From Methylobacterium platani (GTDB lineage: Bacteria > Pseudomonadota > Alphaproteobacteria > Rhizobiales > Beijerinckiaceae), in assembly GCF_001653715.1 (NCBI RefSeq), contig NZ_LWHQ01000047.1, forward strand, positions 62,001 through 126,000: 64,000 bases of DNA, given 5' to 3'. Of the stretch, positions 1 through 10,319 are shown piece after piece. The position numbers and the translations under genes are program-made. Under the pieces are notes generated by a model that was not told the DNA's origin, did not search any database, and worked only from the letters and a program-made list of their open reading frames with translations. Position 1 is the stretch's first letter. Every line of letters begins with the position of its first letter.

Positions 1-252
1 TTCGAGAACCGGATGCCGCACGTGCTCGACGGCGACTACGCCCCGCGCAGCGCCGTCGACATCTTCGTCAAGGATCTCGGCATCGTGCAGGACATGGCGC
101 GCGGCCAGAAGTTCCCGGTCCCGGTGGCGGCGGCCGCGCTCCAGATGTTCCTGATGGCCGCCGGCGCCGGCATGGGCCGCGACGACGACGCCTCGGTGGC
201 GCGGATCTACGCCCAGGTGACCGGTACCGCCCTGCCGGGCGGGGCGGGCTGA
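1..252 (+). CDS. ltnD: L-threonate-type dehydrogenase, C-terminal fragment
   Basis: The 5' end lies outside the window; frame 1 is open from base 1 to the TGA at 250-252, leaving 83 residues. The remaining sequence, with the helical motif VKDLGIVQDMARG near residue 24, looks like the C-terminal all-alpha domain of the beta-hydroxyacid dehydrogenase family. In that family LtnD oxidises L-threonate to 2-oxotetronate. The assignment leans strongly on the next two genes, otnI and otnK, which in characterised clusters act directly downstream of LtnD. The Rossmann domain and catalytic lysine are not visible, so a sibling 3-hydroxyacid dehydrogenase cannot be excluded. Confidence 0.75.
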   Translation, partial: FENRMPHVLDGDYAPRSAVDIFVKDLGIVQDMARGQKFPVPVAAAALQMFLMAAGAGMGRDDDASVARIYAQVTGTALPGGAG

Positions 253-344
253 GCCCGGTCGGGCGGAGCGAAGCCGGGAACCATAAGCGATTCAGGATCC
301 GTCGCGCCCTCAAAGGGTGCCGCGCCGATCAAGGGAGGACCCTC

Positions 345-1127
345 ATGCCGCGCTTTGCCGCGAACCTGACCCTGATGTTCACCGAGGTCCCGTTCCTCGA
401 CCGCTTCGCCCAGGCGGCGGAGGCCGGGTTCGAGGCGGTCGAGTTCCTGTTTCCCTACGAGCACCCGCCGGAGGCGATCGGCGAGCGGCTGAAGGCGCAC
501 GGCCTGACCCAGGCCCTGTTCAACCTGCCCCCCGGCGACTGGGCCGCGGGCGAGCGCGGCCTGGCGGCGCTGCCCGACCGGTTCGAAGAGCTGAAGGGTG
601 GCGTCGAGACGGCGCTGGCCTACGCGCGCGCCACCGGCGTCGCGCGCCTGCACCTGATGGCCGGCATGGCCGACCGGAGCGACCGACAAGCGCAGGATTC
701 CTATCGCCGCGCCGTCGCCTGGACGGCGGAGCGGCTCGAGCGCGAGGGGCTCGACCTCGTGCTGGAGCCGATCAACGCCCGCAACATGCCGGGCTACTTC
801 CTCGACGATTTCGGCTACGCCGCCGCGCTGATCCGCGAATTGGCGCGCCCGAACCTGAAGCTGCAGTTCGACCTCTACCACTGCCAGATCCTGCACGGCG
901 ACGTAACGATGCGGCTGCGCGCCCTGATGCCGATGATCGGCCACGTCCAGACCGCGAGCGTGCCCGAGCGGCACGAGCCCGGCAGCGGCGAGATGAACGA
1001 CGCCGTCCTGTTCGCCGAGCTCGACCGCCTCGGCTACGACGGCTTCATCGGCTGCGAGTACAACCCGCGGTCCGGCACGCGCGAGGGCCTGGGCTGGTTC
1101 ACCCCCTACAAGGGAGCACGGGCATGA
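345..1127 (+). CDS. otnI: 2-oxo-tetronate isomerase (hydroxypyruvate isomerase family)
   Basis: A 260-residue TIM-barrel protein of the xylose-isomerase-like/Hyi family. Residues matching the metal and acid-base set of this family are visible: Glu141 (EPIN), Asp176 (QFDLYH), Gln202 and Glu238. OtnI interconverts 2-oxo-tetronate and 3-oxo-tetronate in the cytoplasm, feeding the kinase encoded next. The start is supported by an AGGGAGGA ribosome-binding site about 6 bases upstream of the ATG. The stop overlaps the start of otnK in an ATGA, indicating translational coupling. A plain hydroxypyruvate isomerase is the alternative, but the kinase partner favours the tetronate pathway. Confidence 0.88.
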   Translation: MPRFAANLTLMFTEVPFLDRFAQAAEAGFEAVEFLFPYEHPPEAIGERLKAHGLTQALFNLPPGDWAAGERGLAALPDRFEELKGGVETALAYARATGVARLHLMAGMADRSDRQAQDSYRRAVAWTAERLEREGLDLVLEPINARNMPGYFLDDFGYAAALIRELARPNLKLQFDLYHCQILHGDVTMRLRALMPMIGHVQTASVPERHEPGSGEMNDAVLFAELDRLGYDGFIGCEYNPRSGTREGLGWFTPYKGARA

Positions 1128-2392
1128 CCCTGGCGCTGGGCTGCATCGCCGACGACTATACCGGCGCCTCCGACCTCGCCAACACCCTGACCAAGGCGGG
1201 CCTGCGCACGGTCCAGACCATCGGGGTGCCGGCGGACGACCTCGCCCTGCCCGAGGTCGACGCCGTCGTGGTCTCGCTCAAGAGCCGGTCGATCCCCGCC
1301 GACGAGGCGGTGGCGCGCTCGCGCGAGGCCGCCGCGTGGCTGAACGCCAGGGGCGCCGGCCACCTGCTGTTCAAGGTCTGCTCGACCTTCGATTCGACCG
1401 ACGCGGGCAATATCGGCCCGGTCACCGACGCGCTGCGCGCGGATGCCGGCGATGCGATCGCGCTCGTCACCCCGGCCTTCCCGGAGACGGCGCGCACCGT
1501 CTATCTCGGCCACCTCTTCGTCGGCGCGGTGCCGCTCGCCGAGAGCCCGCTGAAGGACCATCCGCTCAACCCGATGCGGGATTCGAACCTGGTGCGGGTG
1601 CTGGCGCGCCAGAGCCGGGCGGAGGTCGGGCTGATCGACCTCGCGACGGTGGCGCAAGGCGCCGACGCGGTGAGCGCGCGGCTCGATGCCCTGGCGACGG
1701 ACGGCAAGGGGGCGGCGATCGCCGACGCGGTGCTCGACCGCGACCTCGCGGTGCTGGGCGCGGCGGCGCTGACCCGCAGGATCTCGACTGGCGCCTCGGG
1801 CCTCGGCCTCGGCCTCGCCCGCGCGCTGGTGGCGGCGGGCCGCGTCGCCCCGGCGGCCGCCGAATCCGATCTCGGCCCCGCGATCGGCGGCCCGGCGGCC
1901 TGCCTTGCCGGCAGCTGCTCGCAGGCGACCCTCGGGCAGATCGCCCGGGCCGAGGCCGTCATGCCGGTGCGCCGCCTCGATCCCGCGCGGCTGCTCGCCG
2001 GCGAGGACGAGGCCGGCGCGGCGCTCGCCTGGGCGAAGGAGCGGATCGGCGACGGCCCGGTGCTGATCGCCAGCAGCGCCGGCCCGGAGGAGGTCGCCGC
2101 GGTCCAGGCGCGTCACGGCCGCGACGCCGCCGGCCACGCCATCGAGGCCGCGATGGCGCGGATCGCCGAGGGGCTGGTCGCCCTGGGGGTGCGCCGCCTG
2201 GTGGTGGCGGGCGGCGAGACCTCCGGCGCCGTGGTCGACCGCCTCAGGCTTCCGGCCTTCCGGGTCGGCCCCGAGATCGCCGCCGGCGTGCCGGTCCTGC
2301 GCACCACCGACCGCGACATGTGGCTGGCGCTCAAGTCCGGCAATTTCGGCGGGCCGGACTTCTTCGCCGATGCGCTCGCGTTGATGCCGTAG
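1124..2392 (+). CDS. otnK: 3-oxo-tetronate kinase (DUF1537 family)
   Basis: 422 residues, two-domain four-carbon acid sugar kinase. The N-terminal signature ADDYTGA (residues 9-15) and the C-terminal nucleotide-binding GGETSGAVV are both present. OtnK phosphorylates 3-oxo-tetronate to the 4-phosphate, which is then decarboxylated to a triose phosphate. The ATG at 1124 is embedded in the stop of otnI; the frame stays open upstream but that stretch overlaps otnI and is not used. The aldolase/decarboxylase (OtnC) that normally completes the route is not in this window downstream; it may lie upstream of base 1 or elsewhere. Confidence 0.9.
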   Translation: MTLALGCIADDYTGASDLANTLTKAGLRTVQTIGVPADDLALPEVDAVVVSLKSRSIPADEAVARSREAAAWLNARGAGHLLFKVCSTFDSTDAGNIGPVTDALRADAGDAIALVTPAFPETARTVYLGHLFVGAVPLAESPLKDHPLNPMRDSNLVRVLARQSRAEVGLIDLATVAQGADAVSARLDALATDGKGAAIADAVLDRDLAVLGAAALTRRISTGASGLGLGLARALVAAGRVAPAAAESDLGPAIGGPAACLAGSCSQATLGQIARAEAVMPVRRLDPARLLAGEDEAGAALAWAKERIGDGPVLIASSAGPEEVAAVQARHGRDAAGHAIEAAMARIAEGLVALGVRRLVVAGGETSGAVVDRLRLPAFRVGPEIAAGVPVLRTTDRDMWLALKSGNFGGPDFFADALALMP

Positions 2393-2421
2393 GGTCGGTC
2401 GACCTGGCCGGCATGGTCCGG

Positions 2422-2739
2422 TCAGGTCGCGCAGGCCTCGGCGCGGCGTGGCTGGACCACGAGCCGCACCTCCAGGTCGCCGTCGCGTTTTTCCAGGATG
2501 GTCATCAGGCGGTCGAGGGTGAAGCGCCGCAGTCGCGGGTTGCGGATGCGCGAGAACTCGCTGTGGGCCACCCCGGTCGCCGCCTCGCCATCGCGGATGG
2601 TGAGGCCCCGCGCGTCGAGCGTCCTGACGATCTGGGCAGCCATGAGGGCACGGGCCTGTTCGAGGTCCGGATGCGGACGCTTCAGGTCGCGATCGACGTT
2701 GCCGCTCCCGTGAACGAGCTCGAGACCGTCGTCGCGCAT
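2422..2739 (-). CDS. XRE-type HTH antitoxin-like protein, no partner toxin
   Basis: 105 residues resembling HigA2/MqsA-like XRE antitoxins. The pattern LTIRDGEAATGVAHSEFSRI followed by RFTLDRLMTIL is a typical helix-turn-helix of chromosomal HigBA-type modules. I chose the ATG at 2739 because GAGAGG sits 6 bases upstream; a longer reading to 2823 exists but has no such site. These antitoxins are normally preceded by a RelE/HigB toxin on the same strand. The 2740-2960 stretch upstream holds no toxin-like frame, so this looks like an orphan left after toxin loss, or a stand-alone regulator. Confidence 0.72.
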   Translation of the reverse strand: MRDDGLELVHGSGNVDRDLKRPHPDLEQARALMAAQIVRTLDARGLTIRDGEAATGVAHSEFSRIRNPRLRRFTLDRLMTILEKRDGDLEVRLVVQPRRAEACAT

Positions 2740-2969
2740 CGCGAGGCCTCTCGTGATTCGTTCCGATTCGTGAAGCCCCTCGTCTCGCCTATCAATCCGG
2801 ATCCCTGCAACCCTCACACTCACTCCGGGGCTGCGCAGCGGAGCCCGGACTGACGCGGGGGATCTGATTGCCGTCGAGCTTCGGGTTGAACCCAGTCACC
2901 TCGACCGTGTGAGCGTCAGCTATCGACCCGTTGCAGACGAGCGGCCCCTTTGCCGGTAGAATGTCCTGC

Positions 2970-3443
2970 ATGACGGAACACACGAGCATCCATGTGCAGC
3001 GCGCCGATCATATCGGCTTCGCGGTTGGCTCCCTCGACGAGGCACTTCGGTTCTGGGTCGATGGACTCGGCGCACGCCTCGTGCGGACGGGCGAGATGGG
3101 GGGCGAGTTCCTCGGTCAGGTCACCGGAGCGCATGGGGCGAAGGTGCGCCTGGCGATCGTTTCGCTGGCGGATCAGACGATCGAACTCCTGCAGTATCAG
3201 GGTCTGGACCGGCCGAGCGTGCCAGCCAAGCCGTTCGACCCGGGCTTCGCGCATCTGGCCCTCGTGGTCGATGACATCGACGCGCTCCTGGTGCGGATCG
3301 CCGCCTACGGCTGGAAGGCGCAAGGCACGCCGCAACCGATCGCGAGCGGTGCGCGGGCTGGAACGCGGGTGATCTACGCCGTTGGCCCTGACGGCGCGAC
3401 GATCGAGTTCATGCAGCCGCCAGCTACCGCCAAGGATCACTGA
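2970..3443 (+). CDS. VOC-superfamily protein (glyoxalase/dioxygenase fold)
   Basis: 157 residues containing the paired beta-alpha-beta-beta-beta modules of the vicinal oxygen chelate fold: the first begins at RADHIGFAVGSLDEAL, the second at PGFAHLALVVDDIDAL, ending with DGATIEFMQPP whose Glu is a usual metal ligand. The His in ADHIGFAV and the His in FAHLALVV are further candidate ligands. It could be a glyoxalase, a methylmalonyl-CoA-epimerase-like enzyme or a resistance-type lyase; nothing nearby decides. ATG codons also occur at 2961 in frame. It is a single gene, flanked by the HTH gene on the opposite strand. Confidence 0.75.
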   Translation: MTEHTSIHVQRADHIGFAVGSLDEALRFWVDGLGARLVRTGEMGGEFLGQVTGAHGAKVRLAIVSLADQTIELLQYQGLDRPSVPAKPFDPGFAHLALVVDDIDALLVRIAAYGWKAQGTPQPIASGARAGTRVIYAVGPDGATIEFMQPPATAKDH

Positions 3444-3560
3444 TCCCGCCGGGCGGGTGTCCGCTTCCCACCCTCGGCAGTCCTTCGCAGGGTCAAGCTG
3501 ATTGAGTTTTTGCCCCTGACCCGATCCCCCAATCGGCGCCGCTCGACGCGATGAGGCCGC

Positions 3561-5834
3561 TCAAGGCTCGACCTGACCCTCCGCCTCCTCGTCCGGCGGC
3601 ACGGCCGGTGCCGCCGGCCCGGGGGTCGCGTTCGGCGCGGGCGCGACCGGCTTCGGCGGAGCCGGCACCGTCACGGCCGGCGCCGGCCGCCACGGCCGCG
3701 CCTCGCCCGGGCGCTTGGCCGTCTCGACCACGACGCCGTCCGCCGTGACGCGCAGGGTCGTCGAGCCGTGCGCCGCCAGGAATTTACGGTCGAGGACATA
3801 CGTCGCGGCGCAGCCCGGCGGCGCCTCGAGCCGGGTGACCACCACGGTCGCGCGGGCGCAATCCTCCGGGAAGGCGCGCTTGTCGCGCACCAGGGCCACG
3901 CTCATCCCCTGCGGGCCGCGGCCGACGCAGCCGAGCTTGTCGCAAGCTGCGCCGGCCGTCAGCCCGGGATCGTCGCGGGAGCGGCCGTCGCCGTCGGCCT
4001 TCAGCCATTGCTCGAGCACGAAGGCGGGGGGCTTGCCCAGCACCACGAGGCGCCCGTCGGCCCCGCGCAGGGCCGCACCGCCGCCCTCGCGGTCGACGTA
4101 GAGGTCGGGCCGCACCGGGCTCGCGGCGAGCGCCAGGCCGACGAGGCCGGGGGCGAGGCCGAGCCAGCGCAGGCCCGACACCGGCAGCACCAGGAGCAGC
4201 AGCGCCACCGTCATCAGCCCGAGCGCGCCCGCGCCGAAGGCCGGCAGCACGACGGTCGCGCGGTCGAAGCTCTCGATCCAGGCCGAGATGTCGATCATGC
4301 CGCGCACGGCGAGCCCCATCGTCCACCAGACCGGCCGGTCGAGGGCGAAGGGATGGGCGAGGATGCCGAGCACCGCCGCCGGCATCACCACGAGCGAGAC
4401 GAGCGGCAGGGTGAGCGCGTTGCCGACGAGGCCGAAGGGCTGCACGGTCTGGAAGTGGTAGGTGGCGAAGGGGGCGGTGGCGACCTGCGCCACCAGCGTG
4501 GTGGCGAGCGTGCCGACGACCGTGGCCAGCAGCCAGGCGAGCCCGCGGGCGATCGGCCCGGCCCCTTCCGGGTTCCACAGCCGCCCGTCGATCAGCCTGG
4601 CGCAGGCGATGAGCCCGGCCACCGCCCCGAACGACATCTGGAAGCTCGGGCCGAGCAGCCCCTCCGGCTCGCGGGCGAGCGAGATGAGCGCCGCGAGGGC
4701 GAGGTTGCGCAGGCTGAGCGCCGGCCGGTCGACCAGGATCGCCCCGAGCATCACCAGGGTCATCACCAGCGAGCGCTCGGCGGCGAGGTCCCAGCCGGAG
4801 AAGGCGCAGTAGCCGGTGACCCCGATCATCGCGAAGGCGGCGGCGATCTTCTTGATTGGCCAGGCGAGCGCCATTCCCGGCACCAGGGCGAGGAGCGCCC
4901 GGGCGAGCCAGAACACCACGCCGGCGGCGAGCACCATGTGGAGACCGGAGATCGACACGACGTGGTAGATGCCGGCCGCCCGCAGGGCGTCGTTGGTGTC
5001 CTGGTCGATCAGGCCGCGCTTGCCGGTGACGAGGGCCGCCGTCACCGCCCCGGCCTGGCCGCCATTCGCTTCGGCGATGCGGCGGGTGAGGGCGTTGCGG
5101 GCCTCGTCGAGGCCGGCGGCCAGCCGCAGGGACCAGGGCGCCGGCTCGGGCGGCGGCTTGACCGCGGCGGCGCCGAGAAGCGAGCCGACCGCGCCGATGC
5201 CGCGGAAGTAGGCGTCGCGGGAGAAATCGTAGCCGCCCGGCCGCGCCGGCTCCGGCGGGGGCAACAGGCGCGCCTTGGCCTCGATGTAGTCGCCGGGCTT
5301 GAGGCCGTCGGCGCGCCGGTACGAGACCCGGACCCGGGCCGGGCGCTCGGCCGCCGGCATCGCGCCGAGGCGCACCACCCGCACGACGAGGCGCGCGCCC
5401 TCCTCGCGCTCCTCCAGCGCCTCGACGAAGCCGTGCAGCGGCGCGATCACGGTGCGGGCGAGAACAGGGGCGGCGACGCTCGCCGTACGGTAGGCGGCGG
5501 CGGCAAAGCCGAGGAAGACGAACGCCGCCGCCAGCAGCAGGGCCGGCGCCACCGCCCGGGCCCGGAGCGCGACGGCGCCGCCGGCGAGCGCGAGGCCGGT
5601 GCCGAGGGGCGCGGGCAGGAACACGGCCCCGTCGGCCAGCGTGAGAAACAGCAGCGCGCCGGCCCCGAAGGCGACGGCGAGCCACGGGAACAGCCGGCGT
5701 TGCGCGGCCTCCGCGGCGAGGCTGCCCGAGACCCAGCCACTGAACGCCGGCAGCAGCAGCACGGGGGCGGGCAGCGCGCGCAGGCCGCGCGCCAGGACTC
5801 CCGTTCCTGCTGTTCCTGCTCCCGGCCCCGCCAT
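3561..5834 (-). CDS. comEC: ComEC/Rec2-family DNA-uptake channel protein
   Basis: 757 residues with many hydrophobic segments. An N-terminal hydrophobic block leads into a DUF4131-like soluble region, then the Competence domain with the characteristic YHVVSISGLHMVLAAG motif and a long multi-helix channel. The C-terminal part is soluble, has four cysteines, ends in a Pro/Ala-rich tail, and lacks the HxHxDH metal motif of the beta-lactamase domain found in Bacillus ComEC. ComEC forms the inner-membrane channel for single-stranded DNA during transformation. It is divergent from gltX, an arrangement common in Rhizobiales. Whether this organism is competent cannot be told from one gene. Confidence 0.92.
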   Translation of the reverse strand: MAGPGAGTAGTGVLARGLRALPAPVLLLPAFSGWVSGSLAAEAAQRRLFPWLAVAFGAGALLFLTLADGAVFLPAPLGTGLALAGGAVALRARAVAPALLLAAAFVFLGFAAAAYRTASVAAPVLARTVIAPLHGFVEALEEREEGARLVVRVVRLGAMPAAERPARVRVSYRRADGLKPGDYIEAKARLLPPPEPARPGGYDFSRDAYFRGIGAVGSLLGAAAVKPPPEPAPWSLRLAAGLDEARNALTRRIAEANGGQAGAVTAALVTGKRGLIDQDTNDALRAAGIYHVVSISGLHMVLAAGVVFWLARALLALVPGMALAWPIKKIAAAFAMIGVTGYCAFSGWDLAAERSLVMTLVMLGAILVDRPALSLRNLALAALISLAREPEGLLGPSFQMSFGAVAGLIACARLIDGRLWNPEGAGPIARGLAWLLATVVGTLATTLVAQVATAPFATYHFQTVQPFGLVGNALTLPLVSLVVMPAAVLGILAHPFALDRPVWWTMGLAVRGMIDISAWIESFDRATVVLPAFGAGALGLMTVALLLLVLPVSGLRWLGLAPGLVGLALAASPVRPDLYVDREGGGAALRGADGRLVVLGKPPAFVLEQWLKADGDGRSRDDPGLTAGAACDKLGCVGRGPQGMSVALVRDKRAFPEDCARATVVVTRLEAPPGCAATYVLDRKFLAAHGSTTLRVTADGVVVETAKRPGEARPWRPAPAVTVPAPPKPVAPAPNATPGPAAPAVPPDEEAEGQVEP

Positions 5835-6030
5835 CGCCCGCCCTGCGACGAGGCTGCGCGCAACCGCTGCTCCCCGGGGCTGCCGGCGAACGGCCGGGCC
5901 CGGAGACGGTTTCTTAACGGCTCGTCTCGCGCATGCTACAGGACCCGGCGCCGGCGGGTCGACTCGGTCGACCCTGCCCTAACGGCCCCGGCCACACCGT
6001 TTTTTCGCTCTCACCCGGTTCTCGAAGCGC

Positions 6031-7458
6031 ATGTCCTCCGTCGTCACCCGCTTTGCCCCGTCGCCCACGGGCTTCCTCCACATCGGCGGGGGTCGCACGG
6101 CGTTGTTCAACTGGCTCTATGCCCGCCGGCACGGCGGGCGGATGCTCCTGCGCATCGAGGACACCGACCGCGAGCGCTCGACGCAAGGAGCCATCGACGC
6201 GATCCTCGACGGGCTCAACTGGCTCGGCCTCGATTGGGACGGCGACGTGGTCTACCAGTTCGCCCGCGCGGACCGTCACCGCGAGGTGGCCGAGGGGCTT
6301 CTCGCAACTGGTCGGGCCTATCACTGCTACGCCACGCCGGAGGAGCTGACCGAGATGCGCGAGGCCGCCCGGCGCGAGGGCCGGCCGATCCGCTACGACG
6401 GCCGCTGGCGCGACCGCGACCCGGCGCAAGCGCCCGCCGGCGTCAAGCCGGTGATCCGCCTGCGCGCGCCCACCGACGGCGAGACCGTGGTCGAGGACGC
6501 GGTCCAGGGCCGCGTCGTGTGGCAGAACAAGGACCTCGACGACCTCGTCCTGCTGCGCTCGGACGGCACGCCGACCTACATGCTGGCGGTGGTGGTCGAC
6601 GACCACGACATGGGCGTGACCCACATCATCCGCGGCGACGACCACCTGACCAACGGCGCGCGCCAGACCCAGATCTACCAGGCCCTGGGCTGGGACGTGC
6701 CGAACATGTCGCACATCCCGCTGATCCACGGGCCGGACGGGGCGAAGCTCTCGAAGCGCCACGGGGCGCTCGGGGTCGATGCCTATCGCGACCTCGGCTA
6801 CCTGCCGGCGGCGCTCCGCAACTACCTCGTGCGCCTCGGCTGGAGCCACGGCGACCAGGAGATCTTCTCGACCGAGGAGATGATCGCCGCCTTCGACCTC
6901 GCCCAGGTCGGGCGCTCGCCGGCCCGGTTCGACTTCGCCAAGCTCGAGAACCTCAACGGCCACTACATCCGCTCCTCCTCCGATGAGGCGCTGGTCGCGG
7001 CGATCGAGGCGATCCTGCCGACGCAGGGCGCGCGCTGGGGCCTCTCCGCCCCCCTGGCGCCGGAAACCCGCGACAGGTTCATCGCCGCGATGCCGGGGCT
7101 GAAGGAGCGGGCCAAGACCCTGATCGAGCTCGTCGACAGCGCCTACTACCTCTACGCGCCGCAGCCTCTCGCCCTCGACGAGAAGGCGGCCGGCCTCCTC
7201 GGCAATGGCGGGCGCGAGCGGCTGGCGGGGGCGCTCACCCATCTCGAGGCCCTGACCGAGTGGTCCGCCGCCTCGACCGAGGGTGCGGTGCGTCACTTCG
7301 CCGAGACCGCCGGGGTCAAGCTCGGCCAGGTGGCCCAGCCCCTGCGGGCGGCGCTGACCGGCCGGGCGACCTCGCCGCCGCTCTTCGACGTGATGGCGGT
7401 GCTCGGCCGCCAGGAGAGCCTGGAGCGGCTGCGGGCGCAGGCCGCCGCCGCAGCCTGA
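6031..7458 (+). CDS. gltX: Glutamyl-tRNA synthetase
   Basis: 475 residues, class I aminoacyl-tRNA synthetase that charges tRNA-Glu in the cytoplasm. The HIGH-type motif is at FLHIGGGRT (His17) and the KMSKS-type motif is KLSKRHG (Lys239 to Lys242). The anticodon-binding helical domain follows. Length is normal for bacterial GltX. The gene starts about 200 bases from the divergent comEC start and is followed by a perfect 11-bp hairpin before the citrate synthase gene. Many Alphaproteobacteria carry two GltX paralogues, one serving tRNA-Gln misacylation; from this window I cannot tell which this is. Confidence 0.96.
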   Translation: MSSVVTRFAPSPTGFLHIGGGRTALFNWLYARRHGGRMLLRIEDTDRERSTQGAIDAILDGLNWLGLDWDGDVVYQFARADRHREVAEGLLATGRAYHCYATPEELTEMREAARREGRPIRYDGRWRDRDPAQAPAGVKPVIRLRAPTDGETVVEDAVQGRVVWQNKDLDDLVLLRSDGTPTYMLAVVVDDHDMGVTHIIRGDDHLTNGARQTQIYQALGWDVPNMSHIPLIHGPDGAKLSKRHGALGVDAYRDLGYLPAALRNYLVRLGWSHGDQEIFSTEEMIAAFDLAQVGRSPARFDFAKLENLNGHYIRSSSDEALVAAIEAILPTQGARWGLSAPLAPETRDRFIAAMPGLKERAKTLIELVDSAYYLYAPQPLALDEKAAGLLGNGGRERLAGALTHLEALTEWSAASTEGAVRHFAETAGVKLGQVAQPLRAALTGRATSPPLFDVMAVLGRQESLERLRAQAAAAA

Positions 7459-7492
7459 GGACGCTCGCCGCCGGAAGCACAACTTTTCCGCG

Positions 7493-7522
7493 CACCCCCG
7501 CGAATCCGTCGTCGCGGGGGTG
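7493..7522 (+). terminator. Hairpin after gltX
   Basis: Perfect 11-bp inverted repeat, CACCCCCGCGA at 7493-7503 and TCGCGGGGGTG at 7512-7522, with an 8-base loop, 35 bases after the gltX stop. There is no T-tract, so it is either a weak or factor-assisted terminator or an mRNA-stabilising structure between gltX and gltA. Confidence 0.5.
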
Positions 7523-7538
7523 ATCGGACGACCCCTGA

Positions 7539-7556
7539 ACAGAATCTGAATTCTGT
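7539..7556. promoter_or_regulatory. Inverted repeat upstream of citrate synthase gene
   Basis: ACAGAAT (7539-7545), CTGA, ATTCTGT (7550-7556): a perfect 7-bp inverted repeat in an otherwise GC-rich spacer, about 155 bases before the gltA start. The AT content and symmetry suit a regulator-binding site in the gltA leader. No regulator in the window can be matched to it. Confidence 0.35.
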
Positions 7557-7709
7557 CATCCGGGCGGGGAGGCGCGGTTGATGCCGGTGCGTCGATCCGC
7601 TAACCCGGTCGGCGAGTGAGCACCCGCAGCAAAGTTCGCCGCCCTGCCCCGGGGGCCGCGGTCGAGGCGCCGACGCTCAGTCTCGTTGATGGAAAGGGTC
7701 CGCAACCCC

Positions 7710-9002
<1,293 letters not shown>

Positions 9003-9025
9003 GGCTTCCTTCACCGGGAATGGAG

Positions 9026-9060
9026 AACGGGCGGCACGCGGGTGCCGCCCGTTTCTTTTT
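9026..9060 (+). terminator. Rho-independent terminator of gltA
   Basis: A perfect 12-bp stem, AACGGGCGGCAC (9026-9037) with GTGCCGCCCGTT (9042-9053), a 4-base loop, followed directly by TTCTTTTT. It begins 24 bases after the gltA stop. This is the clearest intrinsic terminator in the window. Confidence 0.9.
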
Positions 9061-9095
9061 GTGCGCCAACTTTGGCGTTGCTGGCCGGGTCTTCT

Positions 9096-9289
9096 CCTCT
9101 CCCCGCAGGCGGGGAGAGGGCCGTGCGCCTGTTCAGGGTGCACGGCAAGCGAAGGCGCAGCCGGAGCGAGGGTGAGGGGGTTATCTCCGGATGAGGCTCC
9201 TCCGGAAACACCCCCTCACCCTCGCCCTGCGGGCTCACTGCGCTCCCTGAACGGGAGCACAGTCCTCTCCCCGCCCGCGGGGAGAGGAG
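9096..9289. repeat. Composite palindromic intergenic element, copy 1
   Basis: Nested inverted repeats: an outer hairpin on each side (CCTCTCCCC / GGGGAGAGG at 9096-9119 and again at 9264-9289), an inner pair GGTGAGGGGG (9171-9180) and CCCCCTCACC (9211-9220), and a core around CCGGATGAGGCTC. The element occupies the gap between gltA and the convergent denD. The same architecture recurs at 13277, 22846, 26272 and 28039. No protein frame is convincing within it. Confidence 0.75.
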
Positions 9290-9319
9290 AAACCCGCGTT
9301 TTGACGACGAAGACGGACC

Positions 9320-10303
9320 TTACGCCGGCACCTTCCCGCCCAGCTCGTCCTCGATATGCGCCCGCACGATGGCGTCGAAGTCGGGCTCGGCCTTGAAGCC
9401 GAGGTCCAGCGCGCGCCGCGCGTCGAAGGTGCGGGGCCAGCCGGCGACGATGCGCTCGATGGTGGGATCGGGCTCGCGGCGGATGCGGGCGACGGCGGAC
9501 TCACCGGCGGCGCGGCGCAGGGCCTCGATCTGCTCGGCGACCGTCGCTCCGACGCCCGGCATGGTCAGGTTGCGGCGGTCGCCGAGGCGCTTGGTGTCGA
9601 GCGTCGCGGCGTGGATCAGGAAGCCGACCGCCGAGCGCGGCGAGGCGTGCCAGTGGCGGACCTGGTCGGAGACCGGCAGCACCGCCTCCTGGCCGGCCAG
9701 CGGCTCGCGGATGATGCCGGAGAAGAAGCCCGACGCCGCCTTGTTGGGCTTGCCCGGCCGCACGCAGATGGTCGGCAGGCGGATGCCGACGCCGTCGAAG
9801 ATGCCGCGGCGGGAGTAGTCGGAGAGCAGCAATTCGCCGATCGCCTTCTGGGTGCCGTAGCTGGTGAGCGGCGCCGTCAGGTACTCGTCGGGGATCGGCT
9901 CGGGCATCGGCGCGCCGAACACCGCCACCGACGAGGTGAAGACGAAGCGAGGCTTGTAGCCCTCGCCGATCGCCCGCACCGCGTCGTAGAGGCGGCGGGT
10001 GCCGTCGAGGTTGATCCGGTAGCCCTTGTCGAAATCGGCCTCGGCCTCGCCCGACACGATGGCGGCGAGGTGGAAGATCACGTCCGGCCGGCCGGCGACG
10101 AGACGCTCGGCCTCGCCGGGCTCGGAGAAGTCGGAGGCCGAGAGCGAGACCGGGATCGCGGTGCCGGCGGGGGCTTCCGGCGGCACCACGTCGTGCAGGG
10201 TCAGGCGCGAGATCGTCTCGCCGCCGAGCGAGCCGTCCTTGACCAGCCGGTCGAGGAGCTTGCGGCCGACCATGCCGGCGGCGCCGAGGATGAGGATATG
10301 CAT
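9320..10303 (-). CDS. denD: D-erythronate dehydrogenase
   Basis: 327 residues of the extended short-chain dehydrogenase/epimerase superfamily. The NAD-binding loop is GAAGMVG (residues 7-13); the catalytic Ser lies in FTSSVAVFGAP and the Tyr-Lys pair in SYGTQKAIGE. The sequence resembles DenD, which oxidises D-erythronate to 2-oxo-tetronate, the substrate of OtnI encoded near the start of the window. In many genomes denD and otnIK are adjacent; here gltX, gltA and comEC lie between. It is the last gene of a minus-strand run, 16 bases after the SDR gene. Confidence 0.82.
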   Translation of the reverse strand: MHILILGAAGMVGRKLLDRLVKDGSLGGETISRLTLHDVVPPEAPAGTAIPVSLSASDFSEPGEAERLVAGRPDVIFHLAAIVSGEAEADFDKGYRINLDGTRRLYDAVRAIGEGYKPRFVFTSSVAVFGAPMPEPIPDEYLTAPLTSYGTQKAIGELLLSDYSRRGIFDGVGIRLPTICVRPGKPNKAASGFFSGIIREPLAGQEAVLPVSDQVRHWHASPRSAVGFLIHAATLDTKRLGDRRNLTMPGVGATVAEQIEALRRAAGESAVARIRREPDPTIERIVAGWPRTFDARRALDLGFKAEPDFDAIVRAHIEDELGGKVPA

Positions 10304-10319
10304 CGTCGTGTCTCCGTCC

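Noticed and set aside
3768-6986. 1072-codon open frame opposite comEC and through gltX
   Set aside because: It is a shadow on the other strand of comEC and in another frame of gltX. Its composition (Arg, Gly, His, Ala) is the usual product of reading high-GC genes antisense, with no recognisable domain.
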